Shown: in pieces, positions 1 through 8,095 of the stretch
How positions within the stretch are numbered: the stretch's first letter is position 1
Layout: each line of letters opens with the position of its first letter
From: Tyzzerella sp963558545
GTDB lineage: Bacteria; Bacillota; Clostridia; Lachnospirales; CAG-274
Reading direction: 5' to 3'
Length of the DNA: 27,103 nucleotides
NCBI RefSeq assembly: GCF_963558545.1
Contig: NZ_CAUWHO010000028.1
Location: forward strand, 1 to 27,103
The notes under the pieces: generated by a model
Databases searched by the model: none
Seen by the model: only the letters and a program-made list of their open reading frames with translations
Told to the model about the DNA's origin: nothing
Program-made: the position numbers and the translations under genes

Positions 1-2
1 AA

Positions 3-857
3 ATGACATTTGGTATATTAGGTGGAGATTTTAGGTACAAATTTTTATATGATATGCTATGTAATGAAAACTATTTAGTATATTCATACAATAATAAATA
101 TATAGAGGATAAAAATAACCATACCCTAGATGATTTCCTAAAAAAAATAGATATATTAGTAGTTCCTATCCCCTTTACAAAAGATAATAAAACTGTATTT
201 AGTGTAGATAATGATATAGTTGATATTGATTTACTAACTAAAAAAATAATTAATTATAATATAAAAATAATATTTGGTGGTGTAATAGATAAAAAAATTA
301 TCGAATATCTAAACCAAAATAATATTAAAACAATAGATTTTTTTGAGGATAATTCCATAGCAATATTAAATGCTATACCTACTGCCGAAGGTGCTATCCA
401 AGTAGCTATAGAGCAAAGCTTTAAAACACTATTTAATAGCAACTGTTTGGTACTAGGGTATGGAAGATGTGGTAAAATTTTATCTAATATGTTAAAAGGA
501 ATAGGAGCAAATGTTGATGTAACATATAGAAAAGAAGAAGATTTGGCTTATATAAAAGGATATGGCTTATCTCCTGTTTATTTATATAATATAACAGATA
601 TTATACAAAAATACGATTTTATATTTAACACTATTCCTTATGAGATACTAAATAAAGATGTATTAAATAAGGTTAATAGGGATACTGTTATAATAGATTT
701 AGCTAGTGCTCCTGGTGGAGTAGACTACAATTTTGCTAGAGATTTAAACTTAAAAGCTATATATTGCCCAGGGCTTCCTGGGAGAGTTGCTCCATATACA
801 GCTGGTAAAATATTAAAAGATAAAATACTCCAATATTGCAATGAATATTTTAAATAA
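3..857 (+). CDS. dpaA: Dipicolinate synthase subunit A (DpaA/SpoVFA)
   Basis: The DpaA family acts in the mother cell of sporulating Firmicutes in making dipicolinic acid, the spore-core chelator, from dihydrodipicolinate. The 284-residue product begins with a nucleotide-binding-like stretch (FGILGGDFR). Around residue 150 it has a second Rossmann motif, LGYGRCGK. Near the C-terminus is the family-typical stretch APGGVDYNFARDLNLKA followed by CPGLPGRVAPYTAG. Length is close to the usual ~290 residues. The ATG is two bases from the window edge, so neither its ribosome binding site nor a slightly earlier start can be excluded. The usual partner dpaB does not follow; the gene instead runs into a terminator shared with the convergent metK. 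Family assignment is firm, and activity in the absence of a visible partner is uncertain. Confidence 0.9.
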   Translation: MTFGILGGDFRYKFLYDMLCNENYLVYSYNNKYIEDKNNHTLDDFLKKIDILVVPIPFTKDNKTVFSVDNDIVDIDLLTKKIINYNIKIIFGGVIDKKIIEYLNQNNIKTIDFFEDNSIAILNAIPTAEGAIQVAIEQSFKTLFNSNCLVLGYGRCGKILSNMLKGIGANVDVTYRKEEDLAYIKGYGLSPVYLYNITDIIQKYDFIFNTIPYEILNKDVLNKVNRDTVIIDLASAPGGVDYNFARDLNLKAIYCPGLPGRVAPYTAGKILKDKILQYCNEYFK

Positions 858-878
858 CTTCTATTAACAAATATCCAT

Positions 879-914
879 AAAAAATAAGTAGCTAACATTA
901 GCTACTTATTTTTT
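879..914. terminator. Bidirectional terminator between dpaA and metK
   Basis: A 16-bp perfect stem (879-894 with 899-914) around a 4-base loop, with an A-run on one flank and a T-run on the other. It lies 21 bases past the dpaA stop and 7 bases past the metK stop. It can therefore end transcription from both convergent genes. Confidence 0.88.
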
Positions 915-921
915 ATAAGTA

Positions 922-2088
922 TTATTTATTTTCAAAAATATGTGTCATATCTAATTTTTCCCAAGGTAAATCTAAGTCATTTCTACCAAAATGTCCATAA
1001 GCTGCTGTTTGCTTATATATAGGTCTTTTTAAATCAAATTTATCTATAATGGCAGATGGGCGTAAATCAAAGTTTTCTTTTACAAGCTCTGCTATTTTAT
1101 CATCAGATATTTTACCTGTTCCATAAGTATTTACTAATATAGATAAAGGCTTAGCAACACCAATAGCATAAGCTATTTCTATTTCACATTTTTTAGCTAT
1201 TTTACTAGCAACAATATTTTTAGCAACGTATCTAGCAGCATAAGCACCAGAACGGTCTACTTTAGTAGGGTCTTTACCAGAAAATGCTCCACCTCCGTGG
1301 CTAGCATATCCACCATATGTATCAACAATTATTTTTCTACCAGTAAGCCCACAATCCCCTTGAGGTCCACCAATAACAAACCTACCTGTTGGATTTATAT
1401 AATATTTAGTTTCTTCATCTAAAAGCTCTGTTGGTATAACTGCATCTATAACGTGTTTTTTAATATCATCACATATTTGTTTATGGCTAACATTTTCATT
1501 ATGTTGAGTAGATATAACAATAGAGTCTATTCTTACAACCTTTTCATCATCGTATTCAACAGATACTTGGCTTTTACCATCTGGTCTTAAATAAGATAAT
1601 GTACCATTTTTTCTAACTTCTGAAAGACGTCTTGTCAGTTTATGTGCAAGATATATAGGCATAGGCATATAATCTTCTGTTTCATCACAAGCAAAACCAA
1701 ACATCATACCTTGGTCCCCTGCACCTGTATCGTTTTCATCTTCATCTTCTCTAGTTTCAAAGGCATTATCTACACCTTGAGCTATATCTGGAGATTGTCC
1801 TTTTAAAGATGTCATAACTGCACAAGTGTCACAGTCAAATCCATATTTTGCTCTATCGTAACCTATACCACGCACTGTTTCTCTAGCTATACTGTCTATA
1901 TCTACATAACAATTTGTTGTTATCTCTCCTGCAACCATAATAAGACCTGTTGTAGCAAGTGTTTCACAGGCTACCCTAGCATTAGGGTCTTTTGCTAAAA
2001 TACTATCTAAAATAGCATCTGATATTTGGTCGCATATTTTATCTGGGTGTCCTTCTGTAACAGACTCAGATGTAAATAATCTTTTCAT
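922..2088 (-). CDS. metK: S-adenosylmethionine synthetase (MetK)
   Basis: Makes S-adenosylmethionine from methionine and ATP in the cytoplasm. The 388-residue protein has normal family length and the diagnostic motifs: TEGHPDKICDQISD near residues 10-25 (ATP/methionine site), GAGDQGMMFGFA near residue 125 (the hexapeptide region), and GGGAFSGKDPTKVDRSGAY near residues 265-285 (phosphate-binding glycine-rich loop). The ATG at 2086-2088 has an AGGAGG ribosome binding site about 7 bases upstream. Expression is probably under SAM feedback, because a SAM-I riboswitch with an intrinsic terminator occupies its 5' leader. No oddities seen in the coding region. Confidence 0.98.
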   Translation of the reverse strand: MKRLFTSESVTEGHPDKICDQISDAILDSILAKDPNARVACETLATTGLIMVAGEITTNCYVDIDSIARETVRGIGYDRAKYGFDCDTCAVMTSLKGQSPDIAQGVDNAFETREDEDENDTGAGDQGMMFGFACDETEDYMPMPIYLAHKLTRRLSEVRKNGTLSYLRPDGKSQVSVEYDDEKVVRIDSIVISTQHNENVSHKQICDDIKKHVIDAVIPTELLDEETKYYINPTGRFVIGGPQGDCGLTGRKIIVDTYGGYASHGGGAFSGKDPTKVDRSGAYAARYVAKNIVASKIAKKCEIEIAYAIGVAKPLSILVNTYGTGKISDDKIAELVKENFDLRPSAIIDKFDLKRPIYKQTAAYGHFGRNDLDLPWEKLDMTHIFENK

Positions 2089-2154
2089 TTATATTCCTCC
2101 TAAGACATTATATAATATATTAAAATACTGGATTTAGTAACTAAATTTTACTAA

Positions 2155-2177
2155 TAAAAAAAAGCCATTATGGCTTA
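2155..2177 (-). terminator. Riboswitch-controlled attenuator hairpin upstream of metK
   Basis: On the minus strand, a short stem (AAGCCA/TGGCTT, 2162-2176) is followed by a run of T. It lies just downstream of the SAM-I aptamer and upstream of the metK ribosome binding site, as expected for the expression platform. The stem is only about 6 bp. Confidence 0.75.
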
Positions 2178-2188
2178 TACAATTAATC

Positions 2189-2283
2189 CTCATCTTCCAT
2201 AAAAATGGGGGATTTAGCACCAATACTAAAAAGCTGGTTGCTGGGTATCATAGGGCCCGTATCCCTCCACCTCTCTTGATAAG
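2189..2283 (-). promoter_or_regulatory. SAM-I (S-box) riboswitch aptamer upstream of metK
   Basis: Read on the minus strand, the leader has the S-box order: CTTATCAAGAG with GAGGTGGAGGGA, then GGGCCCTATGATACCCAGCAACC, then GGTGCTAAATCCCCC, closing with GATGAG, which pairs with the 5' CTTATC as P1. The AGCAACC and GGTGCTAA pieces are diagnostic of SAM-I. An intrinsic terminator and metK follow, so bound SAM should reduce metK transcription. Class assignment is from sequence signature plus the downstream gene. Confidence 0.95.
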
Positions 2284-2287
2284 ACAC

Positions 2288-2354
2288 ATATTTAATACAT
2301 ACTAATTATATATTATATATGAAAAAAAGTCAATAATTAATATGTATTAAATAT
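2288..2354. repeat. 21-bp near-perfect inverted repeat bracketing the metK promoter
   Basis: Arms 2288-2308 and 2334-2354 match as inverted repeats at 20 of 21 positions, separated by 25 bases. The -35 and spacer of the metK promoter lie between the arms, and the -10 overlaps the inner end of the left arm. The right arm ends at the stop codon of the upstream radical SAM gene. It could be an operator, or a long-loop hairpin ending that gene's transcript; the sequence alone does not decide. Confidence 0.7.
2305..2333 (-). promoter_or_regulatory. Sigma-A-type promoter of metK
   Basis: Minus strand: -35 TTGACT (2328-2333), 17-base spacer, -10 TATAAT (2305-2310). The predicted transcript starts near 2298 and enters the SAM-I aptamer about 15 bases later. 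A 21-bp inverted repeat flanks this promoter (see separate entry). Confidence 0.85.
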
Positions 2355-3277
2355 TAAAATAAGCCAAATAGCCTTCCTTGAAATGTATTTCTTGTATTTA
2401 ACTCTTTATTTATTCCATTTAAAACTACCTTTTTATTTAAGCTCCATTTAGGTTCTACCAAAGTAGCTTTATCTCCATCACCAGTTATTCTATGTATAAC
2501 AATATTAGGTGGTAATATTTCTATGCAAGATACTACTATATCTATATACTCTTCTAAGGTTAGTGTTTTAAAAGGCTTTTTAACATACAATTTATGTAAA
2601 GATGTATCTTTTATAATATGTAAAAGTTGTAGCTTAATACCTGATATATTAAATTTAGATACATACTTTATAGTATTTAACATATCTTTTTTATCCTCAT
2701 AAGGCAAACCTAAAATAGTATGAACTATTATATCTATATTATATTTGTTTAACATTTTTACACAATTTTCAAAAACTTCATTCTCATAACATCTATTTAT
2801 TAGTTGTATACTCTCTTTTTTAGATGTTTGAAATCCAAGCTCTATACAAACATATATTTTTTCATTTAGTTTAGATAGAAATTTTGCTATATCTTCTGTT
2901 ATACAATCTGGCCTAGTGGCAATAAATATACCTACTACGTCTGGTAGGTTAGATGCTTTAGTAAATATTTCTTTTAAGTAGTCTAAAGGGGCATAGGTAT
3001 TTGTAAAGGCTTGAAAATAAGCTATGTATTTACCATTTTTCCATTTTTCATTCATTTTTTTCTTGCTTATTTCAAATTGATTTTCTATATCTAAACTTCT
3101 ATCTCCTGCAAAGTCGCCAGAACCTTTTTCACTACAAAATATACACCCACCATAAGATAAAGTACCATCTCTGTTAGGACAAGTAAACCCACCATCTAAA
3201 GCAACCTTTATTATTTTATCTCCAAATTTTTCTCTAAAAAATCTATTAGCATTATTATATCTTATTTTATTATTCAT
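2354..3277 (-). CDS. TIGR01212-family radical SAM protein
   Basis: Belongs to the radical SAM family that includes E. coli YhcC and B. subtilis YtqA; no specific reaction is assigned here. The 307-residue protein carries the cluster-binding cysteines C33, C45 and C48 (CPNRDGTL...GGCIFC). It also has SAM/substrate-side family motifs such as FQAFTNTYAPL, IATRPDCI and ELGFQTS. The chosen ATG (3275-3277) has GGAGG about 6 bases upstream. An in-frame TTG at 3287-3289 is the leading part of that ribosome binding site and is an unlikely start. The gene lies upstream of metK on the same strand but is separated from it by the metK promoter, so co-transcription is doubtful. Confidence 0.9.
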   Translation of the reverse strand: MNNKIRYNNANRFFREKFGDKIIKVALDGGFTCPNRDGTLSYGGCIFCSEKGSGDFAGDRSLDIENQFEISKKKMNEKWKNGKYIAYFQAFTNTYAPLDYLKEIFTKASNLPDVVGIFIATRPDCITEDIAKFLSKLNEKIYVCIELGFQTSKKESIQLINRCYENEVFENCVKMLNKYNIDIIVHTILGLPYEDKKDMLNTIKYVSKFNISGIKLQLLHIIKDTSLHKLYVKKPFKTLTLEEYIDIVVSCIEILPPNIVIHRITGDGDKATLVEPKWSLNKKVVLNGINKELNTRNTFQGRLFGLF

Positions 3278-3315
3278 TATAACCTCCAAACACTATATAT
3301 AGTTTTTACACTTTT

Positions 3316-3467
3316 TTATCTACATAACTATTTTCCAGAATATAGGCATTTTTTCTAATTTCCACAAAGTTTTAAACATATCAACACTAATCCACACAAC
3401 AAAATATAGTGTCCACTTTGAAAATTTGTTGATAAATATATAGTTTTCCACATATATTTGTTAATAA
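3316..3467. other. Cluster of DnaA-box-like 9-mers in an intergenic region
   Basis: Against the TTATCCACA consensus this 152-bp stretch holds four 9-mers with one mismatch: TTATCTACA 3316-3324, TAATCCACA 3388-3396, TTATCAACA 3427-3435 on the minus strand, and TTTTCCACA 3444-3452. Three more have two mismatches (3358-3366, 3378-3386, 3459-3467 minus). The sequence is AT-rich, which raises the chance background, but the repeated CCACA core stands out against other intergenic regions here. It could be a DnaA-binding or regulatory site; no origin is claimed. Confidence 0.35.
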
Positions 3468-3498
3468 ATATACCCTACATATACTATTCTGTATAATA

Positions 3499-4158
3499 CT
3501 ACCTATAAAAATCTTCTTTATGTACTACTTTAGCTAATGTAAAATAACATATATTATTAGCTCCTGCTTCTCTAAGAACCTTCCCACAGTTATTTATAGT
3601 ACTCCCTGTTGTGTATATATCATCTATTAATAATATGTTTTTATCTTTTATTATGCCAGTATTTAAAACTTCAAATACACCTTTTACATTTATACCTCTT
3701 TCATCAAAAGAAACTTTGCTTTGAGCTAGAGTATTTTTATTTCTTATAAGATTTTCTTTTTGGATAGGGATATTACATAACTTAGACAATTCTTCTGCTA
3801 TAAGTTCTGCTTGGTCATATCCTCTTTTTTTCTTCTTTTTAAAATACATAGGAACACATATTATATAATCATATTTTTTTATATCTATTTTTGATAGCTT
3901 ATTATACATCATTTTAGCAAAAACTTTAGAATACTCTCTCATATTATTATATTTTAGCCTAAGTATAGAAAATCTGGTTACATCATCATAACAAAATACT
4001 GACAAGTTAGGTTCTTTGTCATCTGTTATAAAATCTATATTCATATAACAATATTTACATATACTATCATCTTCATTTAAAGGAATAATCTCTTCACAAA
4101 ATACACATTTATTAGGGTATATAAAATCTAGTATCTTATTAAAAATCTTTAAAAACAT
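3499..4158 (-). CDS. comF: ComF-family phosphoribosyltransferase-like protein
   Basis: ComF proteins are competence-associated in Bacillus and are widespread in Firmicutes, including species not known to be competent. The 219-residue protein has an N-terminal four-cysteine zinc site (C18, C21, C34, C37). A PRTase fold follows, with the phosphoribosyl-pyrophosphate-type loop LLIDDIYTTGST in the last third. Family length is normal (~220-240). The ATG has AGGGG 7 bases upstream. The gene starts 10 bases after the recD2 stop, so the two are very likely co-transcribed, fitting a DNA-processing context. The exact biochemical role is unknown. Confidence 0.93.
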   Translation of the reverse strand: MFLKIFNKILDFIYPNKCVFCEEIIPLNEDDSICKYCYMNIDFITDDKEPNLSVFCYDDVTRFSILRLKYNNMREYSKVFAKMMYNKLSKIDIKKYDYIICVPMYFKKKKKRGYDQAELIAEELSKLCNIPIQKENLIRNKNTLAQSKVSFDERGINVKGVFEVLNTGIIKDKNILLIDDIYTTGSTINNCGKVLREAGANNICYFTLAKVVHKEDFYR

Positions 4159-4168
4159 AATATACCCC

Positions 4169-6421
4169 TTATATAAACTTAGATAAATTTATAATTCTAT
4201 CTTTTAAATATGTGTACCTACTTACTTCTCTATCATTATCAACCATTTTATTTAATGTAGATTCTACACCAACTATAACGGCTAGCTCTTTTGCCCTTGT
4301 AACACCTGTGTATAATAAATTTCTTGTAAGTAACATAGGTGCCCCACTATGTATAGGCATTATAATAGCTTTATACTCGCTCCCCTGAGATTTATGTATT
4401 GTTATAGCATAGGATAAACTTAACTCATCTAGTTGAGTAAAATCATATTTTATATGCTTACAATCATCAAATATAACTTCTATAAATTCATTTTTGTTAT
4501 CTATTTTTCTTATTATTCCTTCATCTCCATTAAATATACCCATTCCTTCATCTATATAGATACCATCTTTTATTATTTTCCAATCCATACTATAATTATT
4601 TTTTATTTGCATAACTTTATCCCCCTCTCTAAAAATAAGATTTTTAAAATCTTTCTCATTTTTATCTTCACTAGGAGGGTTTATTGCATTTTGCAAAATA
4701 TTATTAAGATTTTCTATACCTATTGGAGATTTTTTCATAGGTGCTAGCACCTGTATAGTCCTTAAATCTGATATATTTAAAAATTTAGGCAAACGTTTAG
4801 TAATAAGCTCAATAATTGTATTATTAAGGTCGTCCATATTATGTCTTCTTAAAAAGAAAAAATCTTTATTTACTTCATTTAATACAGGGTATTGCCCATT
4901 ATTTATTCTATGTGCATTCATTACAATAGCACTTTCTCTGGCTTGTCTAAAAATTTCATTTAGCCTTACAACTTTTATACAATCACTATTTATTATATCC
5001 TTTAAAACATTACCTGCACCAACAGAAGGTAACTGGTCTACATCCCCTACCAATATAAGCCTTGTACCATTAGCAACAGCTTTTAATAATCCGTTCATTA
5101 ATAATATATCTATCATAGAGCATTCATCTACTATAATAACATCTGCCTCTATTGGCATATCCTCATCTTTTTCAAAAGATTGCCTTTTTTTATCTTCTTG
5201 TAAAAAATTTATACCTAAAAGCCTATGTATAGTTTGAGCATCTAGCCCTGTTGCCTCAGACATTCTTTTAGCTGCTCTACCCGTAGGTGCACATAGCTCT
5301 ATTTCATATCCTTCATTTTTAAACATAGATATAATAGAATTTATAGTAGTTGTTTTACCTGTACCTGGACCACCTGTTATTACCAAAACACCATTTACCA
5401 TAGCCTCTTTTATGGCTTGTTTTTGATTGTTAGCAAGCACTATATTGTTATCTTTTTCTATATTTTTTATCCACATATCATAGTTTTTGCTATATTCTGT
5501 TTTATTTTTAGCAAGCTGTAAAATTTTTTTAGCTACGTAACTTTCTGCATAATAATAAGAATTTAAAAACACTATGTTACCATTTTCTGTTTTTTCTACA
5601 CATATTTGCCTTTCCATTTGCAATTTAAATAAATTTGGCAATAAAATATCTTCTGACACCCCTAAAATATTTTTACTTTCTTGTATTAATACATGTTCTG
5701 GCAAATATACATTACCAAAACCATTGGCACTATGGTTTAAAATATATTTTATCCCTGCTTTTATCCTATATTCAGACTCTTTTTCAATACCTATTTTTTC
5801 TGCTATATTATCAACTATTTTAAAGCCAACTCCAAACATTTCATCTGATAATCTGTATGGGTTTGTTTCTATAATTCTTATAGTATTTTCTTTAAAATGC
5901 TTATATATTTTCATAGCAAAAACTGCTGTTATCCCATATCCTTGCAAATAAATTATAGCTTTTCTAAGCCCCTCTTGCTCTGCAAATATTTCTCCTATTT
6001 CCATAGCCTTTTTTACACTTATTCCCTTTATTTGAGATAGCTTTTCTGGTTTTTTTTCTATAATATTTAAAGTATCCTCTCCAAATTTTTCTACTATTCT
6101 TTCTGCTATTGTTTTTCCTATACCTTTTATAGCACCAGATTCTAAATATTTTTTTATACCTTTTTCTGTTTTTGGTATACTTTTTTCATATATATCCACT
6201 TTAAATTGTTTCCCATATGCAGAGTGATTTATAACACTTCCTGTTAATATTATATTTTCTCCTACATTTAAATTTGCTACATATCCTACACAAGTTATTT
6301 CTGCTTCAGGAAAAATATCTCCATATTCCTCAGAATATATAGAAAAAACAATATACCCGTTTTCTTCATTTTTATATATAATATTTTCAACTGGACCCTC
6401 TATTTTTATAATTTCTTCCAT
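4169..6421 (-). CDS. recD2: RecD2-type ATP-dependent DNA helicase
   Basis: RecD2 is a 5'-3' superfamily 1B helicase working in DNA repair without RecBC. The 750-residue protein shows the expected order. First comes an N-terminal OB-like region (to ~85), then tandem helix-hairpin-helix repeats (~90-210, with SGAIKGIGKTIAERI and FGVGFKIVDNIA). The motor follows, with Walker A GGPGTGKTTT at 350-359, Walker B VDECSMID near 431-438, and motif III GDVDQLPSVG at 459-468. Near the C-terminus is SYAITIHKSQGSEY. Length is typical. The ATG has GGTG 8 bases upstream. It begins a short unit with comF, probably from the promoter at 6447-6475. Confidence 0.96.
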   Translation of the reverse strand: MEEIIKIEGPVENIIYKNEENGYIVFSIYSEEYGDIFPEAEITCVGYVANLNVGENIILTGSVINHSAYGKQFKVDIYEKSIPKTEKGIKKYLESGAIKGIGKTIAERIVEKFGEDTLNIIEKKPEKLSQIKGISVKKAMEIGEIFAEQEGLRKAIIYLQGYGITAVFAMKIYKHFKENTIRIIETNPYRLSDEMFGVGFKIVDNIAEKIGIEKESEYRIKAGIKYILNHSANGFGNVYLPEHVLIQESKNILGVSEDILLPNLFKLQMERQICVEKTENGNIVFLNSYYYAESYVAKKILQLAKNKTEYSKNYDMWIKNIEKDNNIVLANNQKQAIKEAMVNGVLVITGGPGTGKTTTINSIISMFKNEGYEIELCAPTGRAAKRMSEATGLDAQTIHRLLGINFLQEDKKRQSFEKDEDMPIEADVIIVDECSMIDILLMNGLLKAVANGTRLILVGDVDQLPSVGAGNVLKDIINSDCIKVVRLNEIFRQARESAIVMNAHRINNGQYPVLNEVNKDFFFLRRHNMDDLNNTIIELITKRLPKFLNISDLRTIQVLAPMKKSPIGIENLNNILQNAINPPSEDKNEKDFKNLIFREGDKVMQIKNNYSMDWKIIKDGIYIDEGMGIFNGDEGIIRKIDNKNEFIEVIFDDCKHIKYDFTQLDELSLSYAITIHKSQGSEYKAIIMPIHSGAPMLLTRNLLYTGVTRAKELAVIVGVESTLNKMVDNDREVSRYTYLKDRIINLSKFI

Positions 6422-6446
6422 AATATATCACCAATTTTTTATTTTA

Positions 6447-6475
6447 ATTCTATCATAAAATGCTATTTTAGTAAA
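6447..6475 (-). promoter_or_regulatory. Candidate promoter of recD2-comF
   Basis: Minus strand: TTTACT (6470-6475), 17-base spacer, TAGAAT (6447-6452). The start would be near 6440, about 20 bases before the recD2 ATG. The -35 matches consensus at only four of six positions, so support is moderate. Confidence 0.45.
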
Positions 6476-6491
6476 TTATTTAATTTTTATC

Positions 6492-6559
6492 AATAAATAA
6501 ACATAAAAATAAAATGCTAGAAGTAAATTTCTAGCATTTTATTTTTATGTTTATTTATT
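6492..6559 (-). terminator. Long terminator hairpin overlapping the 3' end of the 199-residue gene
   Basis: A perfect 31-bp stem (6492-6522 with 6529-6559) closes a 6-base loop. The distal arm includes the last codons and stop of the unknown gene ending at 6551. The central core CTAGAA/TTCTAG with flanking A- and T-rich arms suits a terminator read on the minus strand. The stem is unusually long and perfect. Confidence 0.75.
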
Positions 6560-7150
6560 TTGTTCTGTTTTTTGTGTATCTTTTTCTTGCCATTTATCAA
6601 ATTGCTCCATCACTTTATCATAAGTTTTTTGAGATATTTCTGGCAATTTATCTCCCCACATTTTTTCTGCCTTTTTAAATCCTTTTTCTACTGCATCACG
6701 CATTTCTTGTATTTTTTTAGGGTTATCTCCAGAAACCGATTTTGCAAAACTTAATATTCTTTCAGATGTTTGGTTTACCCCATAATAACCATCTTCTGAT
6801 ATATCTTTTTTTGCTTTATATAAATCTTTTGAATCTGTTGTTAAAATTTTATAAAAGTTATCATTATAACCCTTGTTAACAATACCAACTTTATTAGACT
6901 GCTTTAAAAATGTACTAGAAACTAATGTTTCAAAGTTTCTTGTTTGCTGTTCTGCTTGTTTTACAATATAAGATATTTGTTTTCTTTGGTCATTTTTAGA
7001 AAGTGGCTTTTCATATTTATCAGTAGTACTTTCTGCCTTGTTAGTTTCATCTTTTTTTGATGGTTGATTAACTTCTTGGTTTACATTGTTTTTTATATCT
7101 TTTGTATTAGCAACGTAATTAACTGAAGACTTAAAAATATTGTTTATCAT
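6551..7150 (-). CDS. Unknown charged 199-residue protein
   Basis: Function not recognised. No signal peptide or membrane segment is visible. Residues ~20-60 are rich in Lys, Glu, Asn and Gln and likely disordered. The C-terminal half looks folded and helical, with the striking stretches DGYYGVNQTSERILSFAKSV, AVEKGFKKAEKMWGDKLP and FDKWQEKD. The spacing of aromatics and glycines there looks conserved rather than random. The ATG has AGGAGG 6 bases upstream, so translation is credible. It follows yycI by 64 bases on the same strand and may be the last gene of the yycH unit or have its own promoter (TTAATA-16-TATAAT is possible). A strong hairpin ends it. Confidence 0.75.
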   Translation of the reverse strand: MINNIFKSSVNYVANTKDIKNNVNQEVNQPSKKDETNKAESTTDKYEKPLSKNDQRKQISYIVKQAEQQTRNFETLVSSTFLKQSNKVGIVNKGYNDNFYKILTTDSKDLYKAKKDISEDGYYGVNQTSERILSFAKSVSGDNPKKIQEMRDAVEKGFKKAEKMWGDKLPEISQKTYDKVMEQFDKWQEKDTQKTEQNK

Positions 7151-7214
7151 AAAACTACCTCCTCATACTTTATACAATATATATCGTCATATTATATAAA
7201 ATATTAATATAGTA

Positions 7215-8093
7215 TTAAAAAATTTCTTCTGTGTTAATAATCATCGTTTCATATTCAAATGTATTGTTATAAGCATTAACATAAAAAGGATATTCGTTAC
7301 CTTTTATATAAAATCTATAATATGGTAAAAAATAAAATGATATATTTTCATTATCTTCTTTTAAATAATACCCTAAATCTATATCTCTTATATATATTTC
7401 TTCATCACCTACAAGTTTTTTTATTTCCTTAGAAAATGTGTACATAGCTTCATCAACAGAACAAATATTTGTTTTTTGCCCTATAACATCTGACTTTTCA
7501 TAGTTATTAAAGTATATATTTATTTTACCATCTTTAAATACTTTAATATTTAGGATATTATTAAATACTTTATAACCATCTATTTTTTGTATGTAAGATA
7601 TAAATAAATAATCTTCTTCTTCCACTATTCTATCTAAATACATTTTACCATACACTTCTTCTATACGTTTTTCATATTCTTGTGCTATGTTTGTACCATT
7701 TTCTTTATTATAGTTAAAATCTTGTTTTTTTTCTAAATCTTCAAAATATACAAACAAATTATTTACTTTTAAAATTTTTTCATCTTGTTTAAATATAGTA
7801 TCTTCAAATTTTTCTGTTCTAATAAGTGGCTTGTTAATATCAAAAAATATTTTCTGTAAAAGTAACTCGTCGTGTTTTTCTTTTTTCATACCAATCTGTG
7901 GCATAGGTTTATATTTTTTAGGTATATCTGAATATACTTTTATATTTTCATTTTCTAAATAATATATTATTGTATTTTTCTTTTCTTTAGTTATTTTATA
8001 TTTTTCTTCTAATAAAAAACTAAGTTAAAATAAAACTAAATTTAATACTAATAAAAATATGATTATATAATTTTTAGCTAGCCTTGTATCCAT
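7215..8093 (-). pseudogene. yycI: YycI (WalI)-type WalK regulator with in-frame stop codon
   Basis: YycI works with YycH at the membrane to modulate the WalK kinase. The intact-looking start is ATG 8091-8093, with GGAGG 6 bases upstream that overlaps the yycH stop region. The first 22 codons give MDTRLAKNYIIIFLLVLNLV and then LF, a typical YycI N-terminal anchor. Codon 23 is TAA (8025-8027). The same frame then continues without further stops to 7215, giving 292 codons in all, close to the normal family size. The next possible ATG is 7902-7904, which would give a 229-residue product without the membrane anchor and with no good ribosome binding site. Either the gene is inactivated, it is read through, or the base is an assembly error. 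No frameshift is needed. Confidence 0.82.
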
Positions 8094-8095
8094 AC

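Noticed and set aside
5574..5951. Open frame of 125 codons on the plus strand opposite recD2
   Set aside because: Antisense to an intact helicase gene, no ribosome binding site, hydrophobic composition expected from the complement of AT-rich coding DNA.
8025..8027. Frameshift as the cause of the broken yycI
   Set aside because: Codon counting shows the start, the TAA and the rest of the gene are in the same frame; a nonsense codon alone explains it.
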